Assembly (NCBI GenBank): GCA_014529385.2
Contig: CM043968.1
Span: 132,504,018 to 132,568,017, forward strand
Length of the DNA: 64,000 bases
Reading direction: 5' to 3'
From: Adiantum capillus-veneris
Taxonomy: Eukaryota > Streptophyta > Polypodiopsida > Polypodiales > Pteridaceae
Below, piece by piece: positions 46,440 to 58,580 of this stretch (positions within the stretch are counted from its first letter, which is position 1; each line of letters starts with the position of its first letter). The translations under genes and the position numbers were made by a program. The notes under the pieces were generated by a model, which saw only the letters and a list, made by a program, of their open reading frames with translations, did not search any database and had not been told where the DNA came from.

Positions 46440-46930
46440 ATGAACTATGTATGATCACTAAAGAGGATGCCAATTCCTTACTAGGAATGGATGGAATTCA
46501 CATGATACGGTAAGCAATTACTGATGTAAACTAGGGCCACATTTGCTACCGTGACTGCACAAACCCAAGCCAAAGACGAACAAGCTTTAGGCATCATAAT
46601 GACTTCTCTGGATGATAATTATGTACATTTTATAGATGAATTCCATTAAGCAAACGAAGCTTGAGATATTTAGAAAAGAATTTTGGAGAAAAAACTAAGA
46701 AGAGAAAAAATAATATTAAAAAGCAACTCTACAAACTCACAATGCTTGAGGATGAAGACATAGCAATCCTAGTCAATAGGCTAGAAAGTATTGTTACCTA
46801 GGTCACCTACATTGAGTGCAAAGTTCCAGAGGATGATGAAGTTGTAGTGCTTCTAAGTGCATTAAATCCTTCTTATGATCACATTGTCACTATTCTAGAG
46901 GAAAAGAAGCCCACACCTGAATTTTTCAGC
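46440..46930 (+). pseudogene. gag: Decayed Copia-type Gag
   Basis: Read on the plus strand with frameshifts, the stretch gives LGIIMTSLDDNYVHFIDE, KKQLYKLTMLEDEDIAILVN and VVLLSALNPSYDHIVTILEE, the core of a UBN2-type Copia Gag. The order and spacing are right. Stops at several places show long decay. It may belong to the plus-strand LTR-D element whose primer site is at 45171. Confidence 0.65.
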
Positions 46931-47424
46931 CATTGTTTCCTCTTTGCAGGTGCCTATGTATGTTGTAAGCTAATTTGCGACACAATTGTGACATGTTTCT
47001 GCAGCTATTTGAGAGCTGAATTTGGGGCGTTCTGGGGCTGATTTATAGCCATACATGAGATTTTGTTACTCTACAAGTAGAATTCTTGCTACTCTTGATA
47101 GTGGTTGAGTTTTGACTCCCACTTTTACAAATCACAAAAATCCGTACGGTGCCATGCCATGAGTTAGCGAAAAATGAAAAAATTCCTTACAACGGTGCCA
47201 CATCAGCATCCTCACGCAAATTTGGGCTCCAGCTTGATTTTTAAGGTTCTAGTGTCCCTTGGGCCCCATTGAATAGGACCTTATACGTTGAAACAACTCA
47301 TAAATGGAATCTTTTTCCATTTTGGAATTGGTTCTGCAAGTTATTATAACTTGTATGCATCTTTCACTATGGTCCGGACCTTCCTTTGTCCAAGTGGTCA
47401 TGCCATGTCATCACTATGTGGCAT
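46931..47424 (-). repeat. Possible chromovirus 3' LTR
   Basis: On the minus strand a purine tract AAGAGGGGGGT (47425-47435) follows the chromodomain remnant and is followed by TATGCCACATAGTGATGACATG, an LTR-like start. The left end is not defined and no second copy lies in the window. Confidence 0.4.
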
Positions 47425-47509
47425 ACCCCCCTCTTGAAGGAATTGTAATCGCCCTCGATTATGCCTACAAAACCAACATAAGCCAGAAACTAGTTTGGTA
47501 GACAAAGGA

Positions 47510-47960
47510 CTAGAGTAACTCCCCCTCTTGTACAGTCCCGAATGAACTTGATTCAGCACATTGATCATTGGGAACTCTTGGAATAGTCAAAGTTAGACCA
47601 AAATCCTCAAGGTAAAGTTCCAAAATTTGAGGAGTATCTGCTAGGTCCTCCTCCATCCACTTCACATCCAATGCCGGATAGTTCTTGAACTTAACTAAGA
47701 ACCTCCGTATCACGTTACCTTTCACTCTGCTTTTCTTGTAATCTGTTCTGGAACGAGAATCTCCTCAGTCTCTTCCAAAAGCCTCAAGGTAAAGTTCCAA
47801 AATTTGAGGAGTATCTGCTAAGTCCTCCTCCATCCACTTCACATCCAATGCCAGATAGTTCTTGAACTTACCTAAGAACCTCCGTATCACGTTACCTTTC
47901 ACTCTGCTTTCCTTGTAAGCTAAAATCTATTCTAGAATGAGAATCTCCTCAGTCTCTTCC
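47510..47960 (-). pseudogene. Chromovirus integrase tail, chromodomain in two tandem copies
   Basis: The minus strand reads RRFLVKFKNYPALDVKWMEEDLADTPQIL, the core of a chromodomain as found at the C-terminus of chromovirus integrases. The segment is present twice in tandem with a period of 177 bp (59 codons): starts at 47605 and 47782 on the plus strand. Aromatic positions are partly kept (Tyr, Trp). A stop and a break lie between copies. In active elements this domain directs insertion to particular chromatin. Confidence 0.75.
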
Positions 47961-48057
47961 ACTTTGGGTTGCTCCTCAGGCTCAAACTCGACGTCGTTGT
48001 TAGTAGTGGCTAACACACACTACACCAAATATGCATCAAGCGGGAGATATTCTATGG

Positions 48058-48317
48058 ATAATTAAACTATTGAGAAGACCATATTAGGTAAAGTGGGAAA
48101 ATCCCAATTCCCAGGTTGGAAAACTTTCAATATATCATGTACAAACTATAGAGATTTTGTCAAAAATTTGAGTTTTCTTAAGGTCTCATTCCACTTTATG
48201 CACATACAATACACAATGAAAACAACTAAAATACCATGGTTTCAATCAATTGGATTATTAGGAGACAAGTATATTGCATCCATTATCGTTGTCTATGTTC
48301 TACTGTCCTACCTACAA
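48058..48317. repeat. Direct repeat with 63741-64000
   Basis: About 260 bp are near-identical to the right edge of the window, in the same orientation, 15,683 bp apart. Similarity starts sharply at ATAATTAAAC in both and runs off the window end. At 63741 the copy is intron sequence just upstream of the large minus-strand exon; here the neighbouring exon is absent. Confidence 0.95.
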
Positions 48318-48339
48318 CTTATCTCAACATGGAGAGCTT

Positions 48340-50040
48340 GGTTTCTAGGTCCACCACTTGTCCAAGTTAATGTAAAAGTGACTCAAGGTTCACAACTTGT
48401 GAAAGCCAGGATCCGAGGAATACAATCCACTGGGCTATTTTTCCTTAATTTATTGCATGTGACATTCAAGCAAGGTCCACTTCTAATCTATAACTTCTTA
48501 ATTTGAGGCATGGGGCATACATAAAATATGTAGCATATGCTCTATTGCCTCATAGGAAGGTTGGTTTCAAGGTGCACTTATCCATGCTAGCCTATCTTGG
48601 AGAAATGATGGAGCTTGCTTCTCTCCTTGTTTCAATGGAGACTAGCTTGGACAAGTGGTGGACCTTTGCTTCTCTCTATGTTTCAAGAGAGTTAGCTTGG
48701 ACAAGTGGTGATCTTGGAACAAAACCCCCATGTAAAACATATCATGGGTATTCCAAGTGATTAGAAAGATTACCATTTAAGATATAACCTTATAGGTTGG
48801 ACAAATGGAGCTTGGCTTGGAGAAATGGTGGACCTTTGATTCTCTCCATGTTTCAATGGAGCCTATCTTGGAGAAATGGTGGAGCTTGCTTTTGTCCATG
48901 TTTCAATGGAGCCTAGCTTGAACAGTTGGTGGACCTTTGCTTCTCTCTATGTTTCAATAGAGTTAGCTTAGACACATGGTGGATCTTCAAACTAAGCCAA
49001 CTACTATCAATGTTTCCTAGCTTGGACAAGTGGTGGAGTGTTTCTCTACTCCATGTTTCAATGGATCTTAGCTTGGACAAGTGTTGGACCTTAAAACAAA
49101 AACCCCATGTACAACATAGAATGGATTTTCTAGATTTCAATGGAGTCTAGATTTAGCAAATGGTGGAGCTTGTCTTCATCCATGTTTCAATGAAACTAGC
49201 TTGGACAAGTGGTGGACCTTGTAACAAACCCCCCCATGTACAACATATCATTGGTTTTCTAAGTGATGGGAAGGAATACCATTCAAGATATAAACTTATA
49301 GCTTGGATAAGTAGTTGACTTTAAAACCAAATTCATCATAATACAATGAAATATAGGTTAGCCAATTCCTAAATCTTGAGACCAAACCTCCCATGCTATT
49401 AGAGATAATATATTGGATAAGTGGTGGACCTTCTATTATTTTCCCATGCCTAGTTTAGACTACCGGTACACTTTGCAGCTATAAAGGTTGGACGAGTTGT
49501 GGAGCCTTGTTTCTATCCATGTTTTAATGGATCCTAGCTTGGACAAGTGGTGGACCTTGGAAAAAAGCTTCCATGTACAACATATATGAGATTTTCCATG
49601 TTTTAATGGAACCTATCTTGGACAAATGGTGAAGCTTGCTTCTCTCCATGTTGATTTTGGAACTACCTTAGACAAGTGGTGGAGCTTTTCTTTTCTACTC
49701 TTCATAATACAATGAAGTATAGGTTGGTTACATGGTGAATCTTAAGGCAAAACCTCCCATTTTACTAGAGATGATAGGTTGGACAAGTGGATCAACCTTC
49801 TATCATTTCTCCATGACTATATTGGACAATTAGTAGACCTAACATCTCTCTATGTTGTCTAGAGATAAGCTTGGACAAGTGATGGACCCCTGCTTCTCTC
49901 TTCCCTTGGTTTACTAGTTTGAAGACTCAGTATATATACTTTCTTAGATGTAGCTTGAACAAGTGGTGGACCTTGTATCCACAATCTTAGTTCATTACAA
50001 AAAAGTATATGAAAAAATAACATAGGAATCTTGGTTTGAA
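48340..50040 (+). repeat. Minisatellite block, left part 1
   Basis: Diverged copies of AGCTTGGACAAGTGGTGGACC with linkers such as CTCCATGTTTCAATGGAGCC recur every 40-60 bp. A few isolated copies at about 48345 and 49980 are in the opposite orientation or sit at edges. The block separates the FCP1-like exon from the direct repeat. Any open frames here are repeat artefacts. Confidence 0.9.
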
Positions 50041-50746
50041 GGTCAAGCAATTAGGTTCCAAATGCACATAATAATATATTTTCCACCCATAATAAAAGAA
50101 AGTTAAATATGTTATTACAAAATTGACAAAGGTAACGTCTAATAATTCTAGCTTTGCATCTTGTGATCAGATCTAAATCTTCATCAAGGCGACATGCATG
50201 TATACATCAACTTTCAAGCCATTCAAGAATACATTCACTTAGATTCCATAGTTTTGTTTTCAAAGTCTTTTAGGTTCTAAAACTCTTTCACATAAAGTAT
50301 GTAATGACAAAATTCTTGAAGCAAACATTTGTGCCCAAGAAAAAGATCCCTCTCACATATTTAAAGTCCATGAATTCTCTTATACATACTTACAAGTTTT
50401 ATTTTGGCATCAAACATCAATTCTCTCATAGTTACAAATAAATGCAACCTCGATATGAATTGTCAAAAAATGAATTTCTTTTACTATATGACCCAACATA
50501 GGCCCCAATCAAATAAAAAATGAGTCCCCAAAAATTTGGGTGCACTCTAGCACTACATCAGAGTCCCCTTACAATAGGATGCACTCCAATAGTACATTGA
50601 AGTCCCCTTAGAGTAGGGTGCACTCCATTCAAGTGTTCATAAAATTGACACACCTTTGTTTTTTTTATAAAAAAGACTATATCAAATTATACAAATGTTG
50701 AAAGATACACAATAGAATAAAAAAAGCATCTTATGGCCATATTTAT
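50041..50746. other. AT-rich stretch downstream of the FCP1-like exon
   Basis: No repeat copies and no recognisable coding region. It holds a short duplicated text GTGCACTCTAGCACTACATCAGAGTCCCC / GTGCACTCC...GAAGTCCCC (50550-50640). It may be the 3' untranslated part of the minus-strand gene. Confidence 0.4.
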
Positions 50747-51514
50747 TCAATGCTTTCTAGTTGACAAGTACACACCAAGGACATAATTTGTCTCAGAATC
50801 ACTATACTGATTTACAATTGTGGTGTATGTATAGACTCTCTTATCTCTTGCATACAACCATCCTACCAACCATGGAATTATGGTTCTAGTCTGCAAGAAG
50901 TTTTGAAGTTTCTCGGAAGTTTGCCTCCACATCTTTGGAAATATAAGATATGTCCCTGGCATGTTCCACATCACCCTATATGGAGTTTCATCAAAAATTA
51001 AGGTATTGTTTGCATCCAAATCCTCAAATATCACTCAAATTTTTGTGATAAACCCTTGTAAATCCTAACATGATATTTGGATTTTGGCAATTTTTGTTAC
51101 TCATAAACACCTTGAACTTGGTATACTGCTCAGGAAAACATTTTTGTGTGATGCGTTGCACCCTTGTTAAGTTATAGCAACTCCATATCCATAGCTCAAA
51201 GTATTCAGCACAAAAATCCGAAAAACTTTGTGCGTCTGGTCGCACCACATGATAAACTTCATCTTTATCCTCCACAAGTCGCATGTGTTGAGCCCAAGAT
51301 GGCATAGAATCTCCATGTTTCATTTCAATTTTCTTGAGAAGTAACCCCTCTAGATCCAAGATAAGTACTCTTTTGATGTCCTTGAAAGCAAGTGGTAGGT
51401 GATAAGGAGGTGATTCATTCCTTGGACAAGGTCTTGGAGGAGGTTGGATGGGTAATTCAATAGTTTTCTTCAATTTATGCCAGCATATAGCCAATCCATT
51501 TTTCTGTAATGGTT
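50747..51514 (-). pseudogene. FCP1/SCP-like HAD phosphatase exon C, frameshifted
   Basis: A 3' splice site (TTTAATTTCAG) at 51515 opens a phase-1 exon. The frame reads KRVLILDLEGLLLKK, where FCP1/SCP phosphatases have DLDET/V, so the second catalytic Asp is Glu-Gly text. The middle has VVRPDAQSFSDFCAEYFELWIWS, the usual W-[ST] region, and after a one-base frameshift near 51030 VIFEDLDANNTLIFDETPYRVMW corresponds to the motif III region. It ends at a stop at 50747. The missing motif I Asp suggests a catalytically inactive homologue. It is a paralogue of exon B at 57383-58580. Confidence 0.75.
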
Positions 51515-51880
51515 CTGAAATTAAAGAACAAGAACACTTAATGCAAACACAACAATAGACATGAGTTTCACATTGTCTACCCTAAGGTTTTATTAGATAC
51601 CAAGATCCATCTATGATATACTCATTAATAGAAAGAAAGTCAAATTAAAATCCTGACTCTTTTTTATGCTACACTCTCTCTTAGTCTCAATACCATGGAG
51701 TTCAAGTAGACTTAAGTCAACTAATAACTACTACTTGTTGTTAAAGGTATGCTTGAAGTTCATAAGGCTTAACCAATGCTCTAGTGTAGAATGGGTATTT
51801 AGGTCTCAAGGTCTACCACTTATCCAAGCAAAGATCCATTTAGATATAGAAACCCAATTTTTCTTAATATAATGATATAG
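51515..51880. other. Intron edge between exon C and the minisatellite
   Basis: Single-copy AT-rich DNA. One minisatellite-like unit in minus orientation (AAGGTCTACCACTTATCCAAG, about 51810) sits at its right end, next to the plus-orientation block. No coding signal. Confidence 0.5.
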
Positions 51881-54800
51881 AGTGGACAAGTGGTGAATCC
51901 TGAGACCAAACCACTCATGCTACTAGGGATAATAGGTTGGACAAGTGGTGGACCCTGAATGTAAACCCCCTATGTACAAAGTATCAGGGGTTTTGGGTAT
52001 TTCAATCGACTCTAGCATCTTCGAGACATGGTGGAGCTTACTTCTCTCCATGTTTCAATGGATTCTATCTTGGATAAATGGTGGAGCATCATTCTCTCCA
52101 TATTTCAATGGAGCCTAGCTTGGACAAGTGGTGGACGTTTGTTTCTCTCTATGTTTGAACAGATTTAGCTTGGACAAGTGGTGGACCTTGGAACAAAATC
52201 CCCATGTAAAACATATCACGGACATTACATGTGGTGAGAAAAAATACCATTCAATATATAACCTTATAAGTTGGACAAGTGGTGGACCTTAACACCCAAT
52301 TATTATTAATATAATGACATAGAGTGGACAAGTGGTGAATCTTGCGACCAAACCTACTAGGAAAAGTAGGTTGGACAAGTGGTGGACCTTGAATGCAAAC
52401 CCCCCATGTACAAAATATCACTCATGCTACTAGGAATAATTTGGTATTAAGGTCCATGTTTCAATGGAGCCTAGCTTGGAAAAGTGGTGGACCTTTGTTT
52501 ATCTCTATGTTTCAATAGAATTAGCTTGGACAAGTGGTGAACCTTGGAAGAAAACCCCTATGTAAAGCATGTCATGGGCATTACAAGTGGTGAGAAAAAA
52601 TACCATTCAAGGTATAACCTTATAGGCTGGACAAGTGGTGGACCTTAGCACCCAATTCCTCTTATTATAATGACATAGAGTGGAAAAGTGGTGAATTGTG
52701 AGACCAAACCTACTAGGGATAATAGGGTGGACAAATGGTTCACCTTGAATGTAAATCACCCATGTACAAAATATCATGGGTTTTGCGTATTTCAATGGAG
52801 CATAGCATCTAGGAGACATGGTGGAACTTACTTATGTCCATGTTTTAATGGAGCCTATCTAGGAGAAATGGTGGAGGTTCCTTCTCTCCATGTTTCAATG
52901 GAGCTTAGCTTGGACAAGTCGTGGACCTTTGTTTCTCTCTATGTTTAAATATGGTTAGCTTGGACAATTGGTGGATCTTGGAATGAAACTCCCATGTAAA
53001 ACATATCATGGGCATTTCAAGTGGCAAGAAAGGATACCATTTAAGATATAACCTTATAGGTTGGACAAGTGGTGGACCTTAACACAATATAATGACATAG
53101 AGTGTACAAGTGGTGAATCTTGAAACCAAACCACTCATGCTACTAGGGATAATAGGTTAAACAAGTGGTGGGCCTTGAAATAAAACCCCCTAGAGTGTTT
53201 CAATGGAGCCTAGCTTGGAAACATGGTAAAGCTTGCTTCTCTCCATGTTTCAATGCAGCCTATCTTGGATAAATGGTGGAGCATCATTCTCTCCATGTTT
53301 CAATGGAGCCTAGCTTGGACAAGTGGTGGACCTTTTTTTCTCTCTATGTTTGAATAGAGTTATCTTGGAAAAGTGGTGGACCTTGGAACAAAACCCCCAT
53401 GTAAAACATATGATGGGCATTATAAGTGGTGAGAAAAAATACCATTTAATATATAACCTTATAGGTTGGACAAGTGGTGGACCTTAACACCCAATTATTC
53501 TTAATATAATGACATAGAGTGGATAAGTGGTGAACTTGGGACCAAACCTACTAGGGGAATAGGTTCGACAAGTGGTGGACCTTGAATGTAAACCCCCCAT
53601 GTACAAAATATCACTCATGCTACGAAAAATAATTTGGTATTAAGGTCCATGTTTCAATGCAGCCTAGCTTGGAAAAGTGGTGGACCTTTGTTTCTCTCTA
53701 TGTTTAAATAGATTTAGCTTGGACAAGTGGTGGACCTTGGAACAAAACCCCCATGTAAATCATGTCATGGGCATTACAAGTGGTGAGAAAAAATACCATT
53801 CAAGCTATAACATTATAGGTTGGACAAGTGGTGGACCTTAACACCCAATTCCTCTTAATATAATGACATAGAGTGGACAAGTGGTGAATCATGAGACCAA
53901 ACCTACTAGGGATAATAGGTTGGACAAGTGGTGAACCTTGAATATAAAACCCCCATGTACAAAATATTATGGGTATTGGGTATTTCAATGGAGCCTAGAA
54001 ACTTGGAGACATGGTGGAGCTTATTTATCTCCATGTTTCAATGGAGCCTATCTAGGAGAAATAGTGGAGGTTCCTTCTCTCCATGTTTCAATGAGCCTAG
54101 CTTGGACAAGTGGTGGACCTTTATTTCTCTATATGTTTTAATAGAGTTAGCTTGGACAAGTGGTGGACCTTGGAATGAAACCCCCATGTAAAACATATCA
54201 TGGGCATTTCAAGTGGTGAGAAAGGATACCATTTAAAATATAACCTTATAGGTTGGACAAGTGGTGGACCTTAACAAATAGTTCTTCTTAATATAATGAC
54301 ATAGAGTGTACAAGTGGTGAATCTTGAGACCAAACCACTCGTGCTACTAGGGATAATAATGGACAAGTGGTGGACCTTGAATGTAAACCCCTCATGTACA
54401 AAATTATGGGTTTAGGGTATTTCAATGGAGCCTAGCTTGGAGACATGGTGGAGATTGCTTCTCTCAATGTTTCAATGGAACCTATCTTGGAGAAATGGTG
54501 GATCATCATTCTCTCCATGTTTCAATGGAGCCTACCTTGGACAAGTGGTGGACCTTTGCTTCTCTCTATGTTTCAATAGAGTTAGCTTGGACAAGTGGTG
54601 GGTCTTGGAAAAAAACCCCTTTGTAAAACATAGCATGGACATTACAAGTGATGAGGAAAAATATCGTTCAAGATATAACCTTATAGGTTGGAAAAGTGGT
54701 GATGGACCTTGACAAGTGGTGAAGGATACCATTTAAGATATACCCTTATAGGTTGGACAAGTGGTGGACCTTAACACCCAGTTATTCTTAATATAATGAC

Positions 54801-56420
54801 ATAGAGTGGATAAGTGGTGAATCTTAAGACCAAACCACTCATGCTACTAGGTATAATACGTTAGAGAAGTGGTAGACCTTGAATGTAAACACCCCATGTA
54901 CAAAATATCATGGTTTTAGGGTGTTTCAATGGAGCCTAGAATCTTGGAGACATGGTAGATCTTGACTCTTTCCATGTTTCAAATGGCACCTATCTTGGAA
55001 AAATGATGGAGTTTACTCCTCTCCATGCTTCAATGGAGCCTAGCTTTGACAAGTGGTGAACCTTTGCTTCTCTCTATGTTTGAATAGAGTTAGCTTGGAC
55101 CAGTGGTGGACCTTTGTTTCTCTCTATGTTTGAATAGAGTTAGCTTGGACAAGTGGTGGACCTTGGAATGAAACCCCCATGTAAAACATATCATGGGCAT
55201 TTCAAGTGGTGAGAAAGGATACCATTTAAGATATAACCTTATAGGTTGGACAAGTGGTGGACCTTAATACATAGTTCTTCCTAATATAATGACATAGAGT
55301 GTACAAGTGGTGTATCTTGAGACCAAACCACTCGTGCTACTAGGGATAATAGGTTAGACAAGTGGTGGGCCTTGAAATAAAACTACCCATGTACAAAATA
55401 AGATGGGTTTAGGGCATTTAAATGGATCCTAGCTTGGAGACATGGTGGAGCTTTCTTCTCTCCATGTTTCAATGAAGCCTATCTTGGAGAAATGGTGGAG
55501 CATCCTTCTCTCCATGTTTCAATATAGCTTAGCTTGGACAAGTGGTGGATCTTTGGTTCTCTCTATGTTTCAATAGAGTTAGCTTGGACAAGTGGCGGAC
55601 ATTGAAACAAAAGTCCCATGTAAAACATATCATGGGTAGTTCAAGTTGTGAGAAAAAAAACCATTTAAAATATAACCTTATAGGTTGGACAAGTGGTGGA
55701 CCTTAACACCCAATCCTTTTTAATACAATGACAGAGAGTGGACAAGTGGTGAATCTTGAGACCAAATCTATCAAGCTACTAGGGATACTAGGTTGGACAA
55801 GTGGTGGATCTTGAATGTACATCCCCTATGTACAAAATATCATGGGTTTAGGGTGTTTCAATGGAGTCTAGCATATTGGAGACATGGTGGAGCTTGCTTC
55901 GCTCCATGTTTCAAGTGGTGGACCTTCAATTATTTTCCCATACCTAGTTTAGACAACCCATACACTTTGCAACTCTAAAGGTTGGACGAGTGATGGAGCT
56001 TTGTTTATTTCCATGTTTTTATGGATCCTAGCTTGGACAAGTGGTGGACCTTGGAAAAAAGTCCCCCCTGTACAACATAGCTGAGTTTTTTCATGTTTTA
56101 ATGGAAGAGAGATTTGACAAATGGTGGAGCTTGCTTATCTCCATGTGGATTTTAGAACCAGCTTGGACAAGTGGTGGAGCTTTGCTTTTCTACTCTTCAT
56201 AATACAATGATGTATAGGTTGGTCAAATGGTGAATCTTAAGGCCAAAAGTCCCATCTTACTAGAGATGATAGGTTGGAAAAGTGGTCAACCTTCTATCAT
56301 TTCTCCATGCCCATAACTAGACAATTAGTAGAACTAGCATCTTTCTATGTTGTCTAGACTTGAGCTTGGACAAGTAGTGGACCTTGCTACTCTCTTCCCT
56401 TGGTTTATTAGTTTGAAGAC
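51881..56420 (+). repeat. Minisatellite block, left part 2, with higher-order structure
   Basis: About 4.5 kb of diverged units built on AGCTTGGACAAGTGGTGGACC. A higher-order unit of about 360-490 bp recurs, marked by ACCTTATAGGTTGGACAAGTGG at about 52259, 52616, 53049, 53457, 53813, 54242, 54676, 54745, 55236 and 55676. Within each lie the phrases CATGTTTCAATGGAGCC, CCCCCATGTA and ATGACATAGAGTGGACAAG. It lies in the intron between the two FCP1-like exons. Open frames in it (IFCTWVIYIQGEP and similar) are repeat translations. Confidence 0.95.
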
Positions 56421-57177
56421 TCATTATATATACTTGCTTAGATCTATATAATTACTCATTAGTTAGGTTACAAGTGGGTATGTAATTTGTTAGCCTCAAG
56501 GGACTTTGAATATTGAATAGTAAGAAAGTCAAGTGCTGGTTTGAAGATCTTTTGCTTATCTAAACTAGACTCTAACTCAATAATAAGTTTCATAAGTTCC
56601 ACGAATTGTCCTATCTAGGCTCCAAAAGAGTCTTAATTGGTTTGTGCTAGATTCTAACTTCCTTGATGGGGTAGAATCCTAGAAAAATGAGGCACTATAA
56701 GTTTTACCTTAGCTCATATGGATTTTCACTTAAACTAGACTGCAATTTGGCACTCTAGTATCTTTGTCTTGATGGAGATTAACACTAGATACATAGTACG
56801 TAGTGATATTTAAGCTTCATGTCTCTTCACTTGATCGAGATATGAGACCATACTTTCAAGGTCACCACTTGTCTTACCTAAAGCTGACCAATGTGCGACA
56901 TGGGAGCAAGAAAGCCATCCGGTATTGTTTTAAGGACTATTACATAGACAATAAATAACTTAAGTAAAGCAGAAAGACTTGGATCTTTCACAATTAATAA
57001 CTTAAGTAAAGCCAAAAAGACTTGGATCTTTGACAGTTTTTTTCAAACTAAAAAAGTAAAATCTCATGCTAACAAAACTATAAATCACAATTGAATGTTT
57101 TGAACGAGAAAAAGATCAGCAATCTTATAAGAAGGATACTTTTCATTTCATTTGATGATTACAAACTAAAAGAAAGT
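56421..57177. other. Single-copy intron or flank DNA
   Basis: The minisatellite stops and no copy is seen for about 2.4 kb. A short text (AACTTAAGTAAAGC..AAAGACTTGGATCTTT) is duplicated at 56956-57031. No coding region recognised. Confidence 0.45.
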
Positions 57178-57293
57178 CTCTCAAGAAATTGATAAACAAA
57201 AAATGTAGGTGACTGCTTCATTATTTTGAGCAAACATATCAAAATCTCTATTGGTTGAGCTCCATCTAGTAGTATCCTTTGTAAGATCCTGCA
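57178..57293 (-). other. Possible terminal exon downstream of exon B
   Basis: A splice acceptor (TTTCTGCAG) at 57294 precedes an open stretch of about 38 codons (DLTKDTTRWSSTNRDFDMF) ending at a TGA at 57178-57180. Exon B already ends in TAA at 57383 and its donor phase does not fit this frame, so it may be 3' UTR or an unused exon. Confidence 0.35.
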
Positions 57294-57382
57294 GAAAGGA
57301 ATAAAAAGAAAGATTTGTTAGATACCATGCACATGAGTGTTCAAGTATGTGTATCAAGAATATATGACATGTCACTAGTACC

Positions 57383-58580
57383 TTAGGGTTGCTTTCTATC
57401 CAGTCTTAGAAGATTGTTCTCAGCTTTCACCTTATTTATATAAGCCTTTGCTGTGGTTGCCTTCAAAACTCCTTTTGTGTTACAACCCAATTGCCTAGCT
57501 AAAGTGGTTAATTGTGACGCCTTCATGCTTTCAATGGGTGTACACTCCTTTGCTAAGATCTCTTGTATTTGGGATCTTCTCATTTCATTGCGGTGGCTTG
57601 TGTCACTTGCATTTTCAATGATAGCTTCGTCCCTGTCACCTTTTGCAGGTGGTATTCTTCTTGTAAAGAACACCTTAGCTGACCAAACATCATTTTTCTG
57701 CTTCCAATACTCCATGATTTGTTTGTATTCACTATCATTTGTCACTATAGGTTGTCCATAACGATTAGAAGAAATTAAATCACGCATATCCCTTCTCTCA
57801 TGAAGCTGAATCAAGTATGGCAGTAGCTCCTCCAAGAGCATACTCTCAACCATCTTCTCAGCATCAAATTGTGGTGGAAAAATGAAATTGTTTGCTGGTG
57901 AAATACATCCCTTGTAAGGAGAGTCATCAATAAGCACTGTTCTTTGTGGATCACATTCAAATTCCATGGCAATTTTGGCTAGAGGCTTGAACATTGCCTC
58001 AACGTTTGGATTGTCGGGTCTAAATTTTTTTTGAGTTTGAACGGAGTAGCAAACATCTTGCGACCAAATTGCAAATAAAGGCAATGTATCCTCAGCTAAG
58101 TTGTTTAGTGCTGCAAGGATTTGATACACATTATTCCTAGTAGCTGTCGACCAAATTGCAACATTAAACCTTTGTAAAATAGTCTTCAAGAATTGGATGC
58201 AACCTGGCCTGAGTATAATATATCTTTTTGAATCCATTTGCACTGAGTTGTGGTGTGAGGATGGTTGAGGGGAACGTTTCAACAATAGACCATTTAAATC
58301 CAATATAATTGTAAGCATGGATTTCTCAACATCTACGCTACATGACGTAGTACCAATTGGCAATAGCTCGTGAGTGGACTTTTCAGTCTCTTTTGATGTA
58401 TGTTGCATTTTTGAAGCATCGATTTCTTGGTTCTCATTATTGGAAGCTTTCTCAAGTTGCACAACACTAGACTCTAGTATAGAAATATCATCCATCTTGG
58501 GCACTTTAGAAACCATAGAATCTATGGATTCTATAGTTGTTGACTGAACCATAGGAACATTATCCATCCCAGTTTGTGAA
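57383..58580 (-). CDS. FCP1/SCP-like HAD phosphatase exon B (partial gene)
   Basis: A 3' splice site (GTTTTCTTAG) at 58581 opens a phase-1 exon of about 399 codons. The HAD region has MLTIILDLNGLLL, where FCP1/SCP enzymes have DLDET/V: the nucleophile Asp is kept but the second Asp is Asn. The middle has FNVAIWSTATRNNVYQILAA (motif II Ser/Thr region) and RTVLIDDSPYKGC (motif III Asp-Asp). The C-terminal part is Lys-rich with SMKASQLTTLARQLGCNTKGVL, a SAP-like helix pair. The frame is intact to the TAA at 57383. Active FCP1-like enzymes remove phosphate from the RNA polymerase II tail; the motif I change suggests a binding or regulatory role instead. 5' exons are uncertain. Confidence 0.75.

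Noticed and set aside
52607-53988. Minus-strand open frames with repeated text like IFCTWVIYIQGEP and STLCHYNKRNW
   Set aside because: They are translations of the minisatellite. The similarity between them reflects the repeat, not a protein family.
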